Source: a bacterium
GTDB lineage: Bacteria; Hydrothermota; UBA3072; B12-G15
Assembly: GCA_003646055.1 (NCBI GenBank)
Contig: QNDZ01000040.1
Location: forward strand, 1 to 11,281
Reading direction: 5' to 3'
Length of the DNA: 11,281 nt
Positions within the stretch are counted from its first letter, which is position 1. Each line of letters starts with the position of its first letter. Made by a program: the position numbers and the translations under genes. A model generated the notes under the pieces. The model was not told where the DNA came from and did no database searches. It saw only the letters and a list, made by a program, of their open reading frames with translations. Of this stretch, positions 6,396 to 11,281 are shown one piece after another.

Positions 6396-7773
6396 TCTCT
6401 ACCTCCCTTAATACACTTTTACCCATGAACTTCCCTTCTGGTTCAATACCGTAAATATCAAAAAGTGTTCCAGCCACATCTGTTATGTGTAATCCTTTTC
6501 TTTCACCATTTTTCTCATGAGGAGAAAGTATGAAGACACCGTGCTGTGCATGGTTTGCGTCATCTGGACCAGTATCATTTTCAAAGGTGTATATGCTTTC
6601 AAATCCAAGTGAGCCAACTGCCCTCCAGTACAAATCCCCAAAGATAACAATGAGGTCTGGTGGGATGCCCTTTACCTCAGGATATATCTCTTCGGGTCTG
6701 TAAGCCCTGGTCTTCATGGGATTTCCATTGTGGTCAGGAATCCCCTTTATCTTTTCTATGAGTTCATCCCTCACCTTTTCGTAATCTTCTTCTAAAACCT
6801 TGCCATTTGGTTCCCTTCCCTTAACATTAATGAAAACCCTTGAATAGTATCCTCCCTCTGCCCACGCAATTGTGTTCTCCCAGTCAATTTCAGCATCCTT
6901 TAATTTGTAAATTCCTTCAGGGTGGGACTTCAATTTTAAGTATCCTTCATCCATGAGAAACTTGTTTATTACAATTCCACCTTCCATTCTTTTTGCTCCA
7001 TGGTCAGATACCACCATTATCATTGTATCATCACCAGCAGCATCAATGAGTTCTCCAATGTAACTGTCTATCATTTTATAGTATTCAATCCCTATATTTT
7101 CAAAAGGATTCCCTGGTTCGTACTTTCTGTGTTCTTTATCAAAGAATTTCCAGAAACCATGATGGAGCCTATCAACACCCATCTCCACAAAGAAGAAAAA
7201 GTCCCAGTCCCTTGTCTCCATCATGTATCTGGCAACCTCCATTCTCTGTTTACCAAGTTTGAATATCTCATCCTTCAGCCATACCTTATCATTTGTTCTG
7301 AAATTTCTAACATCAAGGAGATACTCTCCAAACCTTCCAAGAATTTCGCCTTTTAATTCCTCTGGATAGGTAAAGTTGGAGTCAATACCTGGGGTTAGAA
7401 AACAGGAAATGAGTTCCCCGTTTATGGGTTTTGGGGGGTAGGATGGGGGGAAACCTATAACAACGGATTTTTTGTCTTTCAGATAATCCCATACAGTCTT
7501 TTCTCTTAGCATGAGTGAAGTAGCAAAGGAGAGCCCTTCATAAGAATAATCCTTCCTGTTTCTGAACCCATAGAATCCCAGTGTTCCTGGAAGTTTTCCT
7601 GTCATCATTGAGGCCCATGCAGGAATAGTGATAGGAGGTATTGTGCTTTCAAGCCTTCCCCAGATCCCATTGCTTCTCAGCCTTGAAAGATTCGGAAGCT
7701 GGTCAGCCCATTTTTCAAAAACCAGGCTGGGTTCTGCACAATCAAGACCAATAACAAGTACCCTTTTATTCAT
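6382..7773 (-). CDS. Alkaline-phosphatase-superfamily phosphodiesterase, Thr nucleophile; first gene of the operon
   Basis: A 463-residue type I phosphodiesterase/nucleotide pyrophosphatase-like protein. Metal and catalytic residues can be read in order: D11 (GLDCAEP), nucleophile T49 in [19 protein letters not shown] (45-63), D201 with H205 ([10 protein letters not shown]), D257-H258 (SDHGA) and a His in ANHAQHG (H408 or H411). No signal peptide is present. The region after the DHG motif carries a large insert (about 265-400) that probably shapes the substrate pocket. It leads the six-gene operon and overlaps the APS kinase gene, so hydrolysis of a nucleotide or sulfo/phospho-ester linked to APS/PAPS use is the reasonable guess. 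Unlike the genes behind it, it has no SD site before its ATG (CTTAATATAGTCCT), which fits leaderless translation from the promoter described at 7780-7807. Confidence 0.88.
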   Translation of the reverse strand: MNKRVLVIGLDCAEPSLVFEKWADQLPNLSRLRSNGIWGRLESTIPPITIPAWASMMTGKLPGTLGFYGFRNRKDYSYEGLSFATSLMLREKTVWDYLKDKKSVVIGFPPSYPPKPINGELISCFLTPGIDSNFTYPEELKGEILGRFGEYLLDVRNFRTNDKVWLKDEIFKLGKQRMEVARYMMETRDWDFFFFVEMGVDRLHHGFWKFFDKEHRKYEPGNPFENIGIEYYKMIDSYIGELIDAAGDDTMIMVVSDHGAKRMEGGIVINKFLMDEGYLKLKSHPEGIYKLKDAEIDWENTIAWAEGGYYSRVFINVKGREPNGKVLEEDYEKVRDELIEKIKGIPDHNGNPMKTRAYRPEEIYPEVKGIPPDLIVIFGDLYWRAVGSLGFESIYTFENDTGPDDANHAQHGVFILSPHEKNGERKGLHITDVAGTLFDIYGIEPEGKFMGKSVLREVENEQE

Positions 7774-7779
7774 AGGACT

Positions 7780-7807
7780 ATATTAAGCAAGTTTTCCTTT
7801 TCGTCAA
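7780..7807 (-). promoter_or_regulatory. Promoter of the six-gene operon, probably giving a leaderless mRNA
   Basis: On the minus strand a -35 TTGACG (7807-7802) and a -10 TAATAT (7785-7780) are 16 bases apart. The last base of the -10 is 6 bases before the ATG at 7773, so transcription starting 7 bases after the -10 would begin at the A of the start codon. No other promoter of equal quality was seen in 7774-7900, although TATATT and TATAGT near 7830-7845 could be -10 boxes with poor -35 partners. Confidence 0.5.
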
Positions 7808-7956
7808 CAACAAACCACCATTTCACTATACAAAATATAACTTCTTGATTATCAGAAAATAACCTTCAATAACTATAAATCCAAGTAGGTACATGTGTTT
7901 CAGAATTTTGGTGGTCGTAAACCCTTGCTATTCCTCAATTTTTTACACTTTCCCTC

Positions 7957-7985
7957 TTGACAAATTGATAAAACATGTTTAAAAT
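7957..7985 (+). promoter_or_regulatory. Promoter of the HU gene
   Basis: A perfect -35 TTGACA (7957-7962), a 17-base spacer and a -10 TAAAAT (7980-7985) give a start near 7992, about 19 bases before the ATG, with the SD site AAGGAGG at 7999-8005. This is the strongest promoter in the window, as expected for an abundant nucleoid protein. Confidence 0.85.
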
Positions 7986-8010
7986 ATCTAAAATAAACAA
8001 GGAGGTTTAG

Positions 8011-8286
8011 ATGAACAAGAAGCAGTTGGTTGAACACATTGCAAAAGAGGCAGGGCTCAGTAAGAAGCAGGCACAGAAGGCCGTTGAGGCAATGCTCGGT
8101 GGAATCACCAAGGCACTCAAAAAGGGCGACAAGGTCACCTTTGTTGGTTTCGGAACGTTCATGGTCAGGAAGAGAAAGGCCAGGAAGGCAAGGAATCCAA
8201 GGGATCCATCCCAGATCATCAAGGTGCCTGCAAGGAAGGTTCCTGTTTTCAAGCCTGGAACCGGGCTGAAGAACATTGTAAAGTAA
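8011..8286 (+). CDS. HU-family nucleoid DNA-binding protein
   Basis: At 91 residues this is the standard HU length. It begins MNKKQLVEHIAKEAGLSKKQ, the two-helix dimer base of the fold, followed by the VTFVGFGTF strand pair (42-50), and has the long basic DNA-embracing arm (about 52-77: MVRKRKARKARNP, then IIKVPARKVPVF) with the intercalating proline in RNP (61-63), and the closing KPGTGLK helix entrance. The usual RNPxTG arm tip reads RNPRDPS here. It bends and wraps DNA as a dimer, in the nucleoid. Codon use is more biased towards C- and G-ending codons (AAG, ATC, GGC) than in its neighbours, typical of a highly expressed gene. It has its own promoter, a perfect SD site and an intrinsic terminator, so it forms an independent transcript. 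HU cannot be split into HupA/HupB subtypes here. Confidence 0.96.
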   Translation: MNKKQLVEHIAKEAGLSKKQAQKAVEAMLGGITKALKKGDKVTFVGFGTFMVRKRKARKARNPRDPSQIIKVPARKVPVFKPGTGLKNIVK

Positions 8287-8302
8287 GTATGTGAACTGGA
8301 GC

Positions 8303-8327
8303 GGGGGGCTTTAAGCCCCCCTTTTTT
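8303..8327 (+). terminator. Intrinsic terminator of the HU gene
   Basis: GGGGGGC and GCCCCCC pair around TTTAA (8303-8321), followed by six T (8322-8327). It is a strong rho-independent terminator. It lies only 13 bases before the start codon of the next gene, whose SD site (GGAGGTGAT) begins almost at once. Confidence 0.92.
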
Positions 8328-8340
8328 ACGGAGGTGATAA

Positions 8341-8694
8341 ATGGGGATACTTTTTGGAATTATTGCGCTTTCTGTGGTGGTTGAAAGGTCTCTTGAGCAG
8401 ATAAGTGATTTCATTCCCAGAAAGAGGAGAAAAAGGGTTATGTGGTTTCTTTGCACCGGAGTTTCTCTTATCATCACATTCTTTGGAAGGATCGGGATAT
8501 TTTCAAAACTTGGTGTGTTCACAAATCTTGGTGTATGGACAACGAACAACCCTTATTCTGTATTGAATATAGTGGATTATTTTCTTACAGGTTTGCTTGT
8601 AGGTGGAGGGAGTGAACCCATTCATTCCATTATAAAATCACTTGAAAAAAAGAAAGAGGAGTTGAAGATAAGGGTGAAGGGTGAAAAGGACTGA
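8341..8694 (+). CDS. Small membrane protein, unknown (holin-like features)
   Basis: 117 residues with hydrophobic segments at about 2-14, 33-49 and 75-90, a very basic link (PRKRRKR, 26-32) and a charged C-terminal helix (EKKKEELKIRVKGEKD). The conserved-looking TGLLVGGGSEPIHSII (83-98) recalls a Gly-rich TM segment ending in a His-containing helix seen in many small uncharacterised and holin-like bacterial membrane proteins; this is memory, not a search. The SD site GGAGGTGAT is strong. It overlaps the ThiL-like gene by 14 bases, so the two are coupled. No phage genes are nearby, so a lysis role is unlikely; I assign no function. Transcription must come through the HU terminator or from a promoter inside the HU gene. 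Confidence 0.75.
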   Translation: MGILFGIIALSVVVERSLEQISDFIPRKRRKRVMWFLCTGVSLIITFFGRIGIFSKLGVFTNLGVWTTNNPYSVLNIVDYFLTGLLVGGGSEPIHSIIKSLEKKKEELKIRVKGEKD

Positions 8695-9559
8695 AGATTT
8701 TATAATAGAATATATAGGCGACCTTTTTTCATCTAAATTCATTGGTGATGATTGTGCAGTGATTGATAACAGGATTATAACAAAGGATATTTTTATTATG
8801 GGAACCCATTTCCCTGAAGAGCTTCCTCTTTATTATGCTGGTTGGAGGAGTTTTGCAGGTGCACTGAGTGATATAGCAGCCATGGGTGGAAAACCCGAAT
8901 ATTTTTTTATAGGTATAGCAGGGGAAAGTGGTGAAGTGATCAAAGAATTGGTTAAGGGTGTTTCTGAACTTGCCCGTATATATGGAGTGGAACTTGCAGG
9001 TGGTGATACCGTATTTTCTATGCTTGCTGTGCTTTCATTCACCATTGTTGGTAAGGCAGAGAAACCAATTATGAGAAGAGGAGCAAGACCTGGTGATTAT
9101 GTTTATGTCACAGGTGACCTTGGTGGTTCAAGGGCAGGGCTTGAACTTTTTTTGTCAGGAGAAAGAGCAACAGAAAAATTTATAAAACCACTTCCCAGGA
9201 TAAAAGAAGGCATTGAACTTGTGGAGAAATACAATATTACATCAATGATTGATATATCAGATGGACTTTTAAGAGACGCAGAGAGGATAAGCAGGATAAA
9301 TGGTGTATCAATAAATCTTGCTGGTGAGGCAATCCCGATTAATCAGGATGCCATGTATTATTGCAAAGAAAGAGGTTTACACCCTGTTGTATTCTCTGTG
9401 AATAGTGGAGAGGAGTATGAACTTCTATTCACTTCACCTGATGACATTAAAGAGGACTATGTCACCAGAATTGGAGAGGTGGGTGAAGGGGTTGGTATTA
9501 ACCTTGACAACAAACCTGTATCTCCAGAGGGGTTTGAACACTTTAGGGAGGGGAAATGA
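8681..9559 (+). CDS. thiL: Thiamine-monophosphate kinase-like protein (ThiL family)
   Basis: ThiL phosphorylates thiamine monophosphate to the active cofactor thiamine diphosphate in the cytoplasm. The 292-residue product shows the family blocks in order: IGDDCAV (21-27), GTHF (41-44), SDIAAMGG (63-70), AGGDT (106-110), GARPGDYVYVTGDLG (134-148), MIDISDGL (189-196) and SGEEYELLF (242-250), which bind Mg-ATP and substrate in the PurM/ThiL fold. The segment before the His is DIFIMGTHF, where bacterial enzymes usually have DxxxEGVHF, and the protein is slightly shorter than the common 305-325. The start is GTG at 8681, inside the previous gene, with AAGGGTG-type SD. Its stop overlaps the next start as ATGA. 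No other thiamine gene is close, so the specific substrate is likely rather than certain. Confidence 0.88.
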   Translation: MKRTEDFIIEYIGDLFSSKFIGDDCAVIDNRIITKDIFIMGTHFPEELPLYYAGWRSFAGALSDIAAMGGKPEYFFIGIAGESGEVIKELVKGVSELARIYGVELAGGDTVFSMLAVLSFTIVGKAEKPIMRRGARPGDYVYVTGDLGGSRAGLELFLSGERATEKFIKPLPRIKEGIELVEKYNITSMIDISDGLLRDAERISRINGVSINLAGEAIPINQDAMYYCKERGLHPVVFSVNSGEEYELLFTSPDDIKEDYVTRIGEVGEGVGINLDNKPVSPEGFEHFREGK

Positions 9560-10404
9560 AAATAAAGCCTGTGTGCTTTCCCTGTGCAATGAACTTTGCA
9601 TTGAGGACAATGAAGTTTGTTGGGGAAGAAAACAATACAGAACTCATGATAAAGGTTGCCAGGGGGATTGCCAGTATAAAACCTGATAAGACACCTGCAC
9701 ATATGGGGACAATCATAAGCAGGATTATAAGGGTGGAGACAGGGAAAAACGATCCATACCTTGAGGAAAAGAGAAGAGAGAATGAGATTGCGTTGCAGGT
9801 TTACCCTCTTCTCAAAGAGTATGTCAGGAATTCACATGATCCACTTGGTGCTGCGTTAAAGGTCTCTGCACTGGGGAATGCAATAGACCTTGGTGTTAGT
9901 GGAGAGATTCATCTTGACTTTGAAAAACTGGAAGAGGAACTCCATTTTGAATTTAAAAAGGACGAGAAAGAAATTTTTAGAGAAAGGTTAAAAGAGGCAG
10001 AATCCCTACTACTGATAGCAGACAATGCAGGTGAAATTATTTTTGACAGGGTTCTCCTTGAAGAAATAACAGGACTAAAGAGAATGGTTGCAGTTAAGTC
10101 CGGGCCTGTGATAAATGACATTACAATAAAGGATGTATATGGAACAGGAATTGAGAATATTGCTGAGATTGTGGAAACAGGTTCTGATTCCCTGGGAATA
10201 ATCATGGAAGAGGTATCAGAAGATTTCAGAAAGATATTTTATGATGTTGATATTGTTATTGCAAAGGGACATGCAAACACTGAAACCCTTGTTGATATAG
10301 ACAGGGAGGTCTTCTTCCTCTTAAGGGCAAAATGTGATTATGTTGCTGAATATATGGGTGTAAAAAAATACGACTTTATATTTGAAAGGGGTAGAAAGAG
10401 ATAA
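9556..10404 (+). CDS. DUF89/ARMT1-like metal-dependent phosphatase, CxxC type
   Basis: A 282-residue member of the DUF89 (ARMT1-like) family, whose characterised members are metal-dependent phosphatases thought to remove damaged or unwanted sugar- and cofactor-phosphates. Motifs seen: CFPC (7-10), the mark of the prokaryotic CxxC subfamily; LGNAIDLG (106-113); LIADNAGEIIFD (153-164), whose D156 and N157 hold the metal; KSGPVINDIT (181-190); and AKGHANTET (236-244). The last usually reads KGQGNxET, so Q-G is replaced by H-A, next to the active site. SD GGGAGGGG precedes the ATG, which overlaps the ThiL-like stop. Pairing with a thiamine-phosphate kinase suggests a damage-control role for a phosphorylated metabolite; the substrate is not known. 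No terminator is evident after the stop, but a new promoter starts there. Confidence 0.9.
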   Translation: MKIKPVCFPCAMNFALRTMKFVGEENNTELMIKVARGIASIKPDKTPAHMGTIISRIIRVETGKNDPYLEEKRRENEIALQVYPLLKEYVRNSHDPLGAALKVSALGNAIDLGVSGEIHLDFEKLEEELHFEFKKDEKEIFRERLKEAESLLLIADNAGEIIFDRVLLEEITGLKRMVAVKSGPVINDITIKDVYGTGIENIAEIVETGSDSLGIIMEEVSEDFRKIFYDVDIVIAKGHANTETLVDIDREVFFLLRAKCDYVAEYMGVKKYDFIFERGRKR

Positions 10405-10426
10405 ATTTACTCCGGTATAAAAACTA

Positions 10427-10454
10427 TTGAACAGCGGTTATTTTTGGATAAAAT
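10427..10454 (+). promoter_or_regulatory. Promoter of the cyclase gene
   Basis: TTGAAC (10427-10432), a 16-base spacer and TAAAAT (10449-10454) lie in the 68-bp gap after the DUF89 gene. The start would fall near 10461, right before the GAGGAG SD-like sequence (10464-10469). The -10 equals those of the HU and tRNA promoters in this window. Confidence 0.65.
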
Positions 10455-10472
10455 CATTTCTATGAGGAGATT

Positions 10473-11281
10473 ATGGAGTTAGAAAAAATTGAACCATTTG
10501 TGAGGAAAAGACTACTTGATTTGAACACTGGAGAGCCATTCCTGGCAGAAGGCGCCCTTCTCTTTATGGACATCTCGGGTTTTACAGAACTCTCTGAGAA
10601 ACTTGGTCAACTGGGCAAACCAGGGACAGAGGAATTATCAAGTATCCTGAATAAATTTTTTGGTTCCATGCTTAACATCACAGGTGATTTAGGTGGAAAC
10701 GTACTGAAATTTGGGGGTGATGCCCTTCTCGTCGGGTTTTACGAGCATGCAGGTGTTGCCAAAAAGAGGGCAGTTCAATGTGCCAGGCTCCTGATGGATA
10801 GAATCAAGGAGTTTTACACGATTGATACAATCGCTGGTGAGTCAAGTATATCCATGAAGATAGCCATAAGTTCTGGAAAGTGGAATGAAATTTTATTGGG
10901 TGATGACAGAAGGAGAGAACTTCTGCTCACCGGCAAAGTTATTAAGGAATTGACCAGAATGGAAGAGGCAGCCAGGCCTGGTGAGGTCTGGGTGAATGGG
11001 GAGAAGATTCAAATTGAAGAGATTTCAGGTTTATCAAAATCATTGGGAAAAAACCATAAACACCAGAGAAAGATTGATGGTGGGTTGCTTCCTCAGGGTG
11101 TGATGAAGTTTATAAAGTCAGGTATGAAGGGTGAATACAGGGTGGTAACAACGATTTTTGTGAATTTTTCAGGTTATAGTGAAGAAGACCCTGATACAGA
11201 ATTATTACAGGAATTTTTTATAGGTGTTGTAGATATTGTTGATAGATATGGGGGTTCTATAAACAAGATTGATATATATAC
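10473..11281 (+). CDS. Tandem class III adenylyl/guanylyl cyclase of the soluble-AC type, N-terminal 269 residues (runs off the right edge)
   Basis: The frame opens with ATG at 10473, three bases after GAGGAG, and has no stop before the edge. The first cyclase domain (about 25-180) has GALLFMDISGFTELSEKLG (27-45, with metal-binding D33) and GGNVLKFGGDALLVGF (74-89, with K79 and the second metal Asp D83), followed by a GDDRRRELLLTGKV segment (143-156) resembling the sAC family. A second domain begins at about 222 (YRVVTTIFVNFSGYSEEDPD), where N231 takes the place of the first metal Asp. Two domains in one chain, one normal and one altered, is the layout of mammalian-like soluble adenylyl cyclases, where they form a single pseudosymmetric site and are usually followed by a large ATPase/TPR region. 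Here that part is outside the window. No signal peptide or membrane segment is seen, so it should be cytoplasmic. Confidence 0.87.
   Translation, partial: MELEKIEPFVRKRLLDLNTGEPFLAEGALLFMDISGFTELSEKLGQLGKPGTEELSSILNKFFGSMLNITGDLGGNVLKFGGDALLVGFYEHAGVAKKRAVQCARLLMDRIKEFYTIDTIAGESSISMKIAISSGKWNEILLGDDRRRELLLTGKVIKELTRMEEAARPGEVWVNGEKIQIEEISGLSKSLGKNHKHQRKIDGGLLPQGVMKFIKSGMKGEYRVVTTIFVNFSGYSEEDPDTELLQEFFIGVVDIVDRYGGSINKIDIY

Noticed and set aside
8007..8549. Open frame of 180 codons on the minus strand under the HU gene and the small membrane protein gene
   Set aside because: It crosses the HU terminator and two well-supported genes on the other strand, and the product looks like a reverse translation of Lys-rich codons.
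8341..8694. Calling the small membrane protein a phage holin
   Set aside because: The resemblance is general, no lysin or other phage gene is near, and it is coupled to metabolic genes.
1..11281. Insertion sequences, CRISPR arrays, integrase or attachment site at the tRNA
   Set aside because: I found no transposase or integrase frame, no regularly spaced repeats, and no second copy of the tRNA 3' end within the window.

Overview
The window comes from a diderm (Gram-negative-type) bacterium with an A+T-leaning genome. Evidence for an outer membrane is a lipid A-type acyltransferase and a secreted protein ending in the C-terminal Phe typical of outer-membrane beta-barrels. Arginine is coded mostly by AGA/AGG and the proteins are rich in Lys/Glu/Ile, which suggests, but does not prove, a thermophilic or deep-branching lineage. 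Promoters look bacterial (TTGACA-type -35, TAAAAT-type -10) and Shine-Dalgarno (SD) sites are strong at most genes. I cannot name the taxon. I see no insertion sequence, phage gene or CRISPR array.

Left part (1-1100, minus strand): a promoter, a tRNA-Pro(GGG), a lysophospholipid acyltransferase of the lipid A/HtrB type, and the first 39 codons of a family 2 glycosyltransferase that overlaps it. This looks like an envelope-lipid transcription unit headed by a tRNA. Next (1170-2600, minus strand) is a predicted outer-membrane protein gene with a hairpin behind it. The 422 bp in front of it hold two DtxR/IdeR-like palindromes exactly 200 bp apart, each sitting at the edge of a promoter-like sequence, with a possible 57-residue ORF between them.

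The centre (2599-7773, minus strand) is a compact six-gene operon in which every junction overlaps by 1-14 bases. In order of transcription it encodes an alkaline-phosphatase-superfamily phosphodiesterase (Thr nucleophile), APS kinase, a second phosphodiesterase of the same superfamily (Ser nucleophile), an SLC13/DASS-type anion permease, a small USP-like alpha/beta protein and a ribbon-helix-helix-like protein. The kinase and the last protein carry the same acidic C-terminal tail ending in LGYI/LGYL. Together they suggest anion (perhaps sulfate) uptake, PAPS formation and hydrolysis of a phospho- or sulfo-ester or nucleotide. Neither ATP sulfurylase nor a sulfotransferase is present, so the end product is unknown. 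This operon is the best candidate for an undescribed system. Its first gene has no SD site and a -10 box placed so that transcription would begin at the start codon, so the message is probably leaderless.

Right part (7957-11281, plus strand): a divergent HU gene with textbook promoter, SD site and terminator; then a small membrane protein, a ThiL-like kinase and a DUF89/ARMT1-like phosphatase in overlapping frames just beyond that terminator. Last, from its own promoter, is the N-terminal part of a soluble-adenylyl-cyclase-like protein with two tandem class III cyclase domains, cut by the window edge.
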